Made by a program: the position numbers and the translations under genes. Of a stretch of DNA of 5,975 nucleotides, positions 1-5,379 are shown one piece after another (position 1 is the first letter of the stretch; the number at the start of each line of letters is the position of its first letter). The notes under the pieces were generated by a model, which was not told the DNA's origin, ran no database searches, and saw nothing but the letters and a program-made list of their open reading frames with translations. This DNA is from Chloroflexota bacterium. Its GTDB lineage: Bacteria; Chloroflexota; Anaerolineae; 4572-78; J111. The stretch lies in assembly GCA_003695455.1 (NCBI GenBank), contig RFJF01000710.1, forward strand, positions 1 through 5,975, given 5' to 3'.

Positions 1-156
1 AATGTACCCCAACGGGTTGAGCCGGGACATTGCCTCCGGTGTGGCGTCGTGCGGAATGAGTTCGCAGTACACTTCAAGCTCCCGCACGCGGCGGGCAATC
101 AACTGGCTGTACTGCGAGCCAAAATCCAGAACGACAATGGCTTCGCGCTGGCTCAC
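1..156 (-). CDS. guaA: GMP synthase (glutamine-hydrolysing), N-terminal fragment
   Basis: GuaA aminates XMP to GMP in the cytoplasm, using ATP and ammonia released from glutamine; this is the last step of de novo GMP synthesis. Only the first 52 codons are present, and the gene continues past position 1. The visible part starts [19 protein letters not shown] and continues IARRVREL, the characteristic first strand and loop (LDFGSQY) of the class I glutamine amidotransferase domain of GuaA. The catalytic Cys, the ATP pyrophosphatase domain and the dimerisation domain lie outside the window. The start is a GTG at 156-154, chosen because it directly precedes the conserved AIVVLDFG strand. It has a Shine-Dalgarno-like GAGGGTG upstream (170-164) and overlaps the xpt stop by 4 bp (GTGA). 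That overlap implies translational coupling and an xpt-guaA operon. The family call is secure; whether the rest of the gene is intact cannot be seen. Confidence 0.95.
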   Translation of the reverse strand, partial: MSQREAIVVLDFGSQYSQLIARRVRELEVYCELIPHDATPEAMSRLNPLGYI

Positions 157-737
157 GGCGATACACCCTCGGCAAAAATAATTTCGTCGTCGGTCATTTC
201 TTTAATGACGGCCAGCGAGCGCACCCGCAGCCCCTCGGCTTCCAGCGCGGCCCGGCCGCCCTCAAATGATTTTTCGATGACCGCCCCTACGCCCAGCACT
301 TCTGCGCCGGCCTGCTGCGCCAGCCGAACCAGCGCCATAATGGTGTGACCGGTAGCCAGAAAATCATCAATAATTAGCACCCTGTCATCGCTGCCCAAAA
401 ATTCCGGCGAAACCATGAGCGCCACCTCTTTGCCTTTGGTGTGAGAAGGCGCGGTTTGTACAAAAATTTTGTCCGGCATGGTGATGGGTTTGGTTTTGCG
501 GCCGTACACCACCGGTACGCCCAGCGCCAGCGCCGTGGTCAGCGCGGGGGCAATGCCGGAAATTTCGGCGGTGAGCACTTTGGTCACGCCCATTGCGCCA
601 AAGTGAGCTGCCAGCGCGCCGCCGGCAGCCAGCATCAGCGCCGGGTCAACCTGGTGGTTCAAAAAGCTGTCAACTTTTAAAATGCCGCCCCCAAGATTTT
701 GCCCTTCTTTTAAAATGCGTTGTTTTAATGCTTCCAT
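153..737 (-). CDS. xpt: Xanthine phosphoribosyltransferase
   Basis: Xpt salvages xanthine with PRPP to give XMP, the substrate of the next gene, guaA. The protein is 194 residues, the same length as the Bacillus subtilis enzyme as I recall it, and aligns from the first residues (MEALKQRI). It has the type I phosphoribosyltransferase fold. [13 protein letters not shown] (about 20-32) matches the xanthine-binding N-terminal segment, with Leu20 and Asn27 at the expected positions. GIAPA follows at 61-65. The PRPP-binding loop [13 protein letters not shown] is at 120-132, and VIEKSF with Lys156 at 153-158. The start ATG at 737 has GGAG four bases upstream (GGAGAACAATG), a rather short spacing. 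The gene overlaps guaA by 4 bp. In Firmicutes xpt is often under a guanine riboswitch; the leader here does not show that motif. Control is more likely through the two promoters and direct repeats at 832-957. Confidence 0.96.
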   Translation of the reverse strand: MEALKQRILKEGQNLGGGILKVDSFLNHQVDPALMLAAGGALAAHFGAMGVTKVLTAEISGIAPALTTALALGVPVVYGRKTKPITMPDKIFVQTAPSHTKGKEVALMVSPEFLGSDDRVLIIDDFLATGHTIMALVRLAQQAGAEVLGVGAVIEKSFEGGRAALEAEGLRVRSLAVIKEMTDDEIIFAEGVSP

Positions 738-831
738 TGTTCTCCATAACGTTAGATTATTGAGGTTGTACTGCTTATTGCGTTTGCGGTGGTTGGTGAG
801 TGGAGTTTATAAATTAGTCTGCGAAACAAGG

Positions 832-888
832 TATTATGACAACCTGAATTGTACCACAACCAATCCGCAAATTCAAATATTATGACAA
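832..888. repeat. Pair of 11-bp direct repeats flanking promoter P1
   Basis: TATTATGACAA occurs at 832-842 and again at 878-888, 46 bp apart start to start. On the transcribed strand (TTGTCATAATA) one copy abuts the -35 of P1 and the other lies at its predicted start site. This is a plausible pair of binding sites for a regulator of xpt-guaA; the regulator is unknown. Confidence 0.45.
848..876 (-). promoter_or_regulatory. sigma70-type promoter P1 of xpt-guaA
   Basis: Read on the minus strand, -35 TTGAAT (876-871) is separated by 17 bp from -10 TACAAT (853-848), which is preceded by TGG, an extended -10. Transcription would start near 843-840, leaving a leader of about 105 nt before the xpt ATG at 737. 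Identical 11-bp direct repeats lie on both sides of this promoter. I infer this to be the main promoter of the operon. Confidence 0.6.
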
Positions 889-906
889 GATGTGGGCTGA
901 TTTTTT

Positions 907-950
907 CAATATGTAGTATTGTGTTCCTATTATACCACAATATGTAGTAT
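907..950. repeat. Pair of 13-bp direct repeats with palindromic character (possible operators)
   Basis: CAATATGTAGTAT is found at 907-919 and 938-950, exactly 31 bp apart (about three helical turns). The second copy is part of an imperfect palindrome, ATACCACA (932-939), ATA, TGTAGTAT (943-950), with 7 of 8 arm positions matching; it overlaps the spacer and -10 of P2. The first copy is inside CAATA (907-911), TGTAG, TATTG (917-921), with perfect 5-bp arms. TACTACA/TGTAGTA half-sites resemble operators of the BlaI/MecI/CopY winged-helix repressors, but this link is only suggestive and no such regulator is in the window. Confidence 0.45.
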
Positions 951-957
951 GTGACAG
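929..957 (-). promoter_or_regulatory. Possible upstream promoter P2 of xpt-guaA
   Basis: On the minus strand a perfect -10 TATAAT (934-929) sits in the context TTGTGGTATAAT, almost identical to the TTGTGGTACAAT of P1 81 bp downstream. The -35 at 17 bp is poor (CTGTCA, 957-952), so recognition would rely on the extended -10 TGG. The leader to xpt would be about 185 nt. Its spacer is covered by an imperfect palindrome and one copy of the 13-bp direct repeat, consistent with repression at this site. Confidence 0.4.
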
Positions 958-986
958 TTTGAGTCTTAAAATTTGGCAGATAATCG

Positions 987-1002
987 CGCCAACCGGTTGG
1001 CG
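987..1002. promoter_or_regulatory. Perfect 16-bp palindrome upstream of the pentapeptide-repeat gene
   Basis: CGCCAACCGGTTGGCG is a perfect palindrome of two 8-bp arms with no spacer, about 70 bp before the ATG at 1072. It is much more GC-rich than the surrounding spacer. It could be a repressor site or an mRNA hairpin in the 5' leader. I found no convincing plus-strand sigma70 promoter around it. Confidence 0.35.
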
Positions 1003-1071
1003 TGGCATGTTTGCCCATCAACTAATCCGGGAGTAGAATTTTGCTTTTGTTGTGTGGGACAATTTGCACCG

Positions 1072-1827
1072 ATGATGAAATTATTGCCGACCATAATTGT
1101 TGTGTTGCTGTTGTCAGCAGCCTGCACCCCGGCGAGCGCCTGCCTGCCCAATTGCCCCGGCGCCGATTTGCGAAGCGTTGATTTGCAGAGTGCTAATTTG
1201 CGCGGCGCCAACCTGAGCGGCGCTAATTTGAGCGGGCCGCTGTCCGGTGGTGTGAATCTGAGCGGCGCAGATTTGCGGGACGCGGATTTGAGCAACGCCA
1301 ACCTGAGTGGCGCGGATTTGAGCGGTGCCGATTTGCGCGGCGCCAACCTGAGCAATGCCAACCTGAATGGCGCGTTCCTGTTAAATACAACGCTGGATGA
1401 TTCTACTCAACTGGCAGAACCGTGGCGGCTGGTGTGGCAAATTGTTAACCACGGCGGGGCCGGGCAAAATTTGCAGGGGATTGATTTGCGCCATGCCAAT
1501 TTGTGGGGTGCGGACCTGCGCAGTGCAAATTTGCAGGGTGCAAATCTGAGTCACGCCAATTTAAACCAGGCCAACCTGCAAGCTGCGGATTTGCGCGGCG
1601 CTACGCTGGGGTTTGCAAATTTGCGCTCGGCAAATTTGCAGGCGGCCAACCTGTCTGGTGCGGCGCTGCAATGGGCCGATGTCCGCGATGCGGATTTGAG
1701 CGGGGCAAATTTAAATGATGTTGACGCGCGTGGGGCATGGCTGCAAGCTGCCCGGTTTGACGGCGCGGCGCAGGAAAACATCCAACTGGCCGGGGCAGTG
1801 CTGCCGGACGGAAGTCGTTCGCAGTAA
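1072..1827 (+). CDS. Exported pentapeptide-repeat protein, probable lipoprotein
   Basis: This 251-residue protein belongs to the pentapeptide-repeat family, whose A(D/N)LXX units stack into a right-handed four-sided beta-helix. It starts MMKLLPTIIVVLLLSAAC: Lys3, a hydrophobic core, and a sequence compatible with a lipobox (LSAA-Cys18). ASA-C at 21-24 offers an alternative signal peptidase I site, so it is either a lipoprotein or secreted. Block 1 (about 31-103) holds about 14 units such as ADLRS, ANLSG and ADLSG, interrupted at PLSGG (56-60). A linker (about 104-131) contains the WRLVWQIVNHGGAG segment that I associate with such proteins. Block 2 (about 132-230) holds about 19 units. The ATG at 1072 is preferred over the upstream in-frame TTG at 973 because only it puts a signal peptide at the N-terminus; a second ATG follows at 1075. 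The ribosome site is weak (GGGA at 1056-1059). The specific role is unknown, and no partner domain is present. Confidence 0.88.
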   Translation: MMKLLPTIIVVLLLSAACTPASACLPNCPGADLRSVDLQSANLRGANLSGANLSGPLSGGVNLSGADLRDADLSNANLSGADLSGADLRGANLSNANLNGAFLLNTTLDDSTQLAEPWRLVWQIVNHGGAGQNLQGIDLRHANLWGADLRSANLQGANLSHANLNQANLQAADLRGATLGFANLRSANLQAANLSGAALQWADVRDADLSGANLNDVDARGAWLQAARFDGAAQENIQLAGAVLPDGSRSQ

Positions 1828-1897
1828 CCGGAGAACCGGATAGCTCCTGCGGCGCGGCAACAATGAATGAAAACCTGGCAGTGGCAGATAACAGAAA

Positions 1898-1926
1898 GTA
1901 GAGACGCCCAATTTGGGCATCTCTAC
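1898..1926. repeat. 29-bp near-perfect inverted repeat (GTAGAGACG-type hairpin)
   Basis: Arms at 1898-1911 (GTAGAGACGCCCAA) and 1913-1926 (TTGGGCATCTCTAC) surround a single central T and match at 13 of 14 positions. The mismatch is C opposite A on this strand, which would be a G-U wobble on the other. It lies between two convergent gene ends and has no T-tract, so it does not look like a standard terminator. Its termini GTAGAGACG/CGTCTCTAC resemble dispersed hairpin repeats I recall from cyanobacterial genomes; it is therefore probably a dispersed repeat. Confidence 0.6.
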
Positions 1927-1941
1927 AGAGTCACCATTTCT

Positions 1942-1969
1942 TGCCTCCCGACTCCTGATTCCTGATTAT
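1942..1969. repeat. Heptameric tandem repeat A, running into a stop codon
   Basis: Four consecutive 7-mers read TGCCTCC, CGACTCC, TGATTCC, TGATTAT. The middle units differ at two positions, and the last unit includes the stop codon (TTA on this strand, 1966-1968) of the minus-strand gene. The array therefore starts directly at that gene's 3' end. An 11-mer from it (CCCGACTCCTG, 1947-1957) recurs in reverse complement at 5107-5117, also just behind a stop codon. Confidence 0.6.
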
Positions 1970-2319
1970 GCCGCCCGTTGAATATTAATTTTGCCGTTTT
2001 GGGCGGCCACAAACTGCCGGGCTTTGTCGTATCGCTTTAAAAGTTGCTGGTCCGTGCCTTTAAAGCTAATGATGGTTTGCCGGGCGCATGTAGCACAACC
2101 ACGCTGGGCGCGGTAGCTGTCCATCTCGCATGAAAGGCAGCCGCCCAGTTTAATCATCATCACAGAAAAGGCCAGTACATCGGGGTGTGTTTCCGGCAGG
2201 GTTGCCAGCCGGTCAATTAGCCCGGCCCAGCTATCGCCGCGCAGGGCGCGCAACTCCGGAATAAGGCGAGGGGTAAACAGTAAATCGTACTTTCGGTAGA
2301 CCTGGGGAAGATTGTTCAT
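1966..2319 (-). CDS. Conserved-looking protein with two CxxC pairs, function unknown
   Basis: I do not recognise a named family for this 117-residue protein, though its look is that of a conserved small cytosolic protein: no signal peptide and no membrane segment. Its core is LPETHPDVLAFSVMMIKLGG (41-60), followed by CLSC (61-64), EMDSYRAQRG and CATC (75-78). The CxxC-10-CxxC arrangement could bind Zn or an Fe-S cluster, or be redox active. Charged helical segments are likely at both ends. The start is taken as ATG 2319, which has AGG at -7 to -9 (CAGGCTACCAATG). A GTG at 2334 in the same frame would add five residues but has no ribosome site. A consensus promoter lies about 50 bp upstream. 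It is transcribed divergently from the IscA-like Fe-S carrier, which makes a metal or Fe-S connection attractive but unproven. Confidence 0.8.
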   Translation of the reverse strand: MNNLPQVYRKYDLLFTPRLIPELRALRGDSWAGLIDRLATLPETHPDVLAFSVMMIKLGGCLSCEMDSYRAQRGCATCARQTIISFKGTDQQLLKRYDKARQFVAAQNGKINIQRAA

Positions 2320-2375
2320 TGGTAGCCTGCTCACATGAAGTGGAAATTGTTCAACTGCCTGACGGGATTACATTC

Positions 2376-2404
2376 ATTATAGTCTTACATAATGCCGGTG
2401 TCAA
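2376..2404 (-). promoter_or_regulatory. Consensus sigma70 promoter of the CxxC-pair gene
   Basis: On the minus strand TTGACA (2404-2399) is followed after exactly 17 bp by TATAAT (2381-2376), a full match to the sigma70/sigmaA consensus. Transcription would start near 2369, giving a leader of about 50 nt before the ATG at 2319. Confidence 0.8.
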
Positions 2405-2416
2405 CTGAATTTGACA
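2399..2416. promoter_or_regulatory. Inverted repeat over the -35 of the divergent promoter
   Basis: TGTCAA (2399-2404), six bases, then TTGACA (2411-2416) form a perfect 6-bp inverted repeat. The left arm is the -35 of the minus-strand promoter. A protein dimer bound here would block that promoter. The symmetry may be partly a by-product of the -35 consensus. A second inverted repeat, AATTAAC (2424-2430) and GTTAATT (2446-2452), follows in the AT-rich stretch between the two promoters. Confidence 0.3.
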
Positions 2417-2465
2417 TAATCTTAATTAACAAAATAGTTTTTTTAGTTAATTTACTGCTAAAGTA

Positions 2466-2494
2466 TTGACAAAACCACGGCTCGTCAGTAGAAT
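2466..2494 (+). promoter_or_regulatory. sigma70-type promoter of the iscA-like gene
   Basis: A perfect -35 TTGACA (2466-2471), a 17-bp spacer and -10 TAGAAT (2489-2494) point to the gene at 2633. Transcription would start near 2501, leaving an unusually long leader of about 130 nt. Together with the minus-strand promoter at 2376-2404 it forms a divergent promoter pair whose -35 elements are about 60 bp apart. Confidence 0.75.
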
Positions 2495-2519
2495 ATGGCT
2501 TAACTCAATTATCTGTTAC

Positions 2520-2596
2520 GGTGGGTTCTGTTTAGCCGGCGCAAAAATTGCTGGTTTTTGGTTTGCAAACGCCTTTTGGAGCAACGGATACCCACC
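2520..2596 (+). promoter_or_regulatory. Possible structured 5' leader of the iscA-like mRNA
   Basis: GGTGGGT (2520-2526) is perfectly complementary to ACCCACC (2590-2596) and could close a 77-nt domain. Inside, GGCG (2538-2541) can pair with CGCC (2570-2573), and CAAAAA (2542-2547) with TTTTTG (2555-2560). GTTTGCAAAC (2561-2570) is self-complementary, giving alternative folds. The domain ends 22 nt before the ribosome site. I recognise no known riboswitch in it. Confidence 0.3.
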
Positions 2597-2632
2597 AAAC
2601 CTGGCATATATTTTTCCGAGGAGGATTTTTTG

Positions 2633-2989
2633 ATGATTACAATTACCCCGTCAGCAACCCAGGTACTCAACAAAGTGATGGCCGAGAAAGGCCTGACCGG
2701 TCACTCTCTGCGCGTGTTTGTTTCCGGGGGCGGCTGCTCCGGTTTGTCTTACGGGATGACCTTTGCCGAAGGCCCGGAACTGGGCGATCAGGTGCTTGAA
2801 AGCAACGGCGTCTCCGTAGTTGTTGACCCCGGCAGCTTCCAGTACCTTGATGGCGCTGAAATTGATTACGTTGACAGCCTGATGGGCGGCGGTTTTCGCA
2901 TTGAAAATCCCAATGCGGTGCGTACCTGCGCCTGCGGCAGTTCCTTTCAGACCAGCGCCGGCGAACAGGGCACGCCCTGCGGTCACTAA
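2633..2989 (+). CDS. A-type iron-sulfur cluster carrier (IscA/ErpA/SufA family)
   Basis: This protein carries Fe-S clusters from the scaffold to apo-proteins in the cytosol. It has 118 residues, slightly longer than the roughly 107 of E. coli IscA. All three conserved cysteines are in place: Cys35 in SGGGCSGLSYGM, and Cys99 and Cys101 in the C-terminal CACGSSF motif; an extra Cys116 sits near the end (GTPCGH). The N-terminus MITITPSATQVLNKVM is typical. The ATG at 2633 is chosen because of a perfect AGGAGG at 2619-2624, eight bases upstream. An in-frame ATG at 2558 would add 25 residues foreign to the family. It is a single-gene transcript, from the promoter at 2466-2494 to terminators at 3004-3087, away from any isc or suf cluster in view. 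Which of iscA, erpA or sufA it corresponds to cannot be decided here. Confidence 0.95.
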   Translation: MITITPSATQVLNKVMAEKGLTGHSLRVFVSGGGCSGLSYGMTFAEGPELGDQVLESNGVSVVVDPGSFQYLDGAEIDYVDSLMGGGFRIENPNAVRTCACGSSFQTSAGEQGTPCGH

Positions 2990-3003
2990 TTTTAAGATAA
3001 TCT

Positions 3004-3031
3004 GGCCTGCCACACGGCAGGCCGTGGTTTT
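3004..3031 (+). terminator. Hairpin terminator 1 after the iscA-like gene
   Basis: A perfect 8-bp GC-rich stem, GGCCTGCC (3004-3011) with GGCAGGCC (3016-3023), has an ACAC loop and begins 14 bp after the stop codon. The T-run is short (TTTT at 3028-3031) and offset by four bases, so on its own it may be only a partial terminator. Confidence 0.6.
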
Positions 3032-3042
3032 GCGTTAACCAG

Positions 3043-3087
3043 GGGTGGTAAGTAACATACGTTTTGTTGCTTACCACCCTGTTTTTT
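3043..3087 (+). terminator. Intrinsic terminator 2 after the iscA-like gene
   Basis: Arms 3043-3056 and 3066-3079 form a 14-bp stem with one wobble pair (GGGTGGTAAGTAAC against GTTGCTTACCACCC) around a 9-nt loop. TG and six T residues (3082-3087) follow. This is a good rho-independent terminator, in tandem with the hairpin at 3004-3031, and it separates the Fe-S carrier from the radical SAM gene. Confidence 0.85.
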
Positions 3088-3132
3088 GCAAGTTGATTTG
3101 GGTTGGAACAATAATTAAGGAATACGTTGCGG

Positions 3133-4526
<1,394 letters not shown>

Positions 4527-4530
<4 letters not shown>

Positions 4531-4733
4531 GCAGTTTCAGCAACCCCCACTACATGTATTTGTTTGAAATGACCAACGGTAAGCAAAAACTGGCCTACGG
4601 CCAGTCGCCGGAAGACGCGCTGGAAATTTTGCGCATCCGGCTGTCTGCCGAGGAAATGGCGCAGATTATTCCGGACCGGTACAAAAAAATCAACCAGCGT
4701 AAATTGCAGCAATTTGTGGATAATTTGGGTTGA
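4527..4733 (+). CDS. Small protein coupled to the radical SAM gene, function unknown
   Basis: This 68-residue protein is not recognised. Its ATG overlaps the stop of the radical SAM gene (ATGA at 4527-4530), so it is almost certainly translated by coupling and works with, or is made in proportion to, that enzyme. The first half (HYMYLFEMTNGKQKLAYGQS, 8-27) looks like a short beta hairpin. SPEDALEILRIRLSAEEMAQII (27-48) looks helical, and a basic amphipathic tail RYKKINQRKLQQFVDNLG ends it. It contains no Cys, signal peptide or membrane segment. The lack of a variable, Cys- or Gly-rich C-terminal core argues against a classic RiPP precursor. An accessory, substrate-delivery or regulatory subunit is possible. 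The gene is followed 44 bp later by a strong terminator, which closes the two-gene unit. Confidence 0.8.
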
Positions 4734-4777
4734 TTGGCAACGCTGCGTTGAAAAGTGAATGATTGCGGCTCGATGGG

Positions 4778-4804
4778 GAACCGGCGCGTGCCGGTTCTTT
4801 TTTT
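4778..4804 (+). terminator. Intrinsic terminator of the radical SAM operon, abutting the next ribosome site
   Basis: A perfect 8-bp stem, GAACCGGC (4778-4785) with GCCGGTTC (4790-4797), has a 4-nt loop GCGT and is followed directly by seven T residues (4798-4804). This is a textbook rho-independent terminator. The Shine-Dalgarno GGAGAG of the next gene starts at 4805, so the same element lies in the untranslated leader of that gene and could act as an attenuator. Confidence 0.9.
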
Positions 4805-4817
4805 GGAGAGAACACCG

Positions 4818-5102
4818 ATGAATCTGTCACCGTCCGAAGCCGCCGTTTTGCGCGGGTTGGCCGCCGGCGGAACGCTCAAAATTCACCGCCACCTGGACGG
4901 GCGCAAAATCTGCAAATTTTACCCGCTGGATGGCCCATCACAAGAGTTACCCCGCGCGGTGGTAGAACGGCTCAAAACGCGCGGGCTGATTGACAGCAAC
5001 AAAAAATTTCCGGCAGCCACCTACCTGCTGACACAGGCCGGCAAACGCGCCGCCGAATCGCTCTCCGGCGGCCCGGTTTATCCGCTGGCGGCAAAAAACT
5101 GA
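4818..5102 (+). CDS. Small possible winged-helix protein, function unknown
   Basis: This 94-residue protein has no family I can name. LSPSEAAVLRGLAAGG (3-18) reads as a first helix, and LPRAVVERLKTRGLID (44-59) as a recognition-type helix. NKKFPAATYLLTQAGKRAAE (61-80) resembles the beta-wing and final helix common in winged-helix proteins of the MarR/PadR kind. This is a fold-level guess. A helix-turn-helix reading is weakened by the insertion KIHRHLDGRKICKFYPLDG (21-39). The start ATG at 4818 has GGAGAG seven bases upstream; an in-frame ATG at 4755 would put the terminator hairpin inside the reading frame and is rejected. No good promoter is seen between the terminator and the start. Expression may come from a weak promoter near 4735-4764 or from read-through. 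The C-terminus PVYPLAAKN is followed immediately by heptad repeats. Confidence 0.75.
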   Translation: MNLSPSEAAVLRGLAAGGTLKIHRHLDGRKICKFYPLDGPSQELPRAVVERLKTRGLIDSNKKFPAATYLLTQAGKRAAESLSGGPVYPLAAKN

Positions 5103-5108
5103 CAAACA

Positions 5109-5136
5109 GGAGTCGGGGGCCGGGATTCTGGACTCT
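5109..5136. repeat. Heptameric tandem repeat B
   Basis: Four 7-mers read GGAGTCG, GGGGCCG, GGATTCT, GGACTCT, with GG and the sixth-position C conserved. The array starts seven bases after the stop codon of the gene ending at 5102. Its left edge, CAGGAGTCGGG (5107-5117), is the reverse complement of part of repeat A, and both copies read the same way relative to their upstream gene. Confidence 0.55.
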
Positions 5137-5146
5137 GACAGTGGAA

Positions 5147-5189
5147 CGTGTTGCGAAATCTCAAACTGACACGCAACACGTAACACGCA
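5147..5189. repeat. Heptameric tandem repeat C with an inverted copy
   Basis: Three 7-mers ACACGCA, ACACGTA, ACACGCA fill 5169-5189. CGTGTTGCG at 5147-5155 is the perfect reverse complement of CGCAACACG at 5172-5180, so the array can also form a 9-bp stem with a 16-nt loop. There is no T-tract, so this is not a clear terminator. Confidence 0.55.
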
Positions 5190-5247
5190 GGCAGCAGAAA
5201 ACGGCACGGAATTTGCAAAGCCGGCACATGATGCAAATGAACCATGC

Positions 5248-5275
5248 CGTAAATCGTAAATCCAAAATCGTAAAT
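5248..5275. repeat. Heptameric tandem repeat D
   Basis: Four 7-mers read CGTAAAT, CGTAAAT, CCAAAAT, CGTAAAT; three are identical and one differs at two positions. The array lies in the non-coding spacer 5103-5379, just before the promoter of the next gene. Otherwise the spacer holds only short repeated words such as CGGCAC (5202-5207 and 5222-5227). Confidence 0.65.
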
Positions 5276-5296
5276 CAGTAAACCTGATTGTGATTT

Positions 5297-5325
5297 TTGA
5301 CCCGATTGGAACTGTGTTGTAAAAT
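5297..5325 (+). promoter_or_regulatory. sigma70-type promoter of the second radical SAM gene
   Basis: TTGACC (5297-5302), a 17-bp spacer and TAAAAT (5320-5325) match the sigma70 consensus at 5 of 6 positions in each box. The start would be near 5332, giving a leader of about 48 nt before the ATG at 5380. Confidence 0.6.
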
Positions 5326-5341
5326 TCCGAATTATTATAGT

Positions 5342-5370
5342 GGATGTTATAAAAAATATCATCCGGGAGG
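5342..5370 (+). promoter_or_regulatory. Leader hairpin touching the Shine-Dalgarno site
   Basis: GGATGTTAT (5342-5350) and ATATCATCC (5356-5364) pair at 8 of 9 positions around an AAAAA loop. The strong ribosome site GGGAGG (5365-5370) begins at the next base, nine bases before the ATG. Such a stem could stabilise the mRNA end or modulate ribosome access. Confidence 0.4.
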
Positions 5371-5379
5371 TACAAACTT

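Noticed and set aside
738..850. Purine (guanine) riboswitch expected upstream of xpt
   Set aside because: The leader on the minus strand lacks the conserved core and the paired loop sequences of the purine aptamer. Only a 7-bp complementarity (AGGTTGT with ACAACCT; plus positions 839-845 and 763-769) is present, and it reaches into the predicted start site.
752..1021. Minus-strand ORF of 89 codons in the xpt upstream spacer
   Set aside because: It covers both predicted promoters and the repeats, has no ribosome site, and shows no protein-like pattern.
973..1071. N-terminal extension of the pentapeptide-repeat protein from TTG 973
   Set aside because: It would bury the signal peptide 33 residues inside the protein and would translate the 16-bp palindrome; the ATG at 1072 gives a normal exported start.
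966..1361. Minus-strand ORF of 131 codons rich in KSAPLRLAP-like repeats
   Set aside because: It is the antisense shadow of the pentapeptide-repeat gene; its repetitiveness comes from the repeated GATTTGAGCGG-like codons on the plus strand.
2436..2446. T-run TAGTTTTTTTAG as a terminator
   Set aside because: It lies between two divergent promoters, outside both predicted transcripts, with only a weak AT-rich inverted repeat around it.
5101..5280. CRISPR array or mobile element in the repeat-rich spacer
   Set aside because: The units are only 7 bp with no spacers, no transposase is present and no terminal inverted repeats bound the region.
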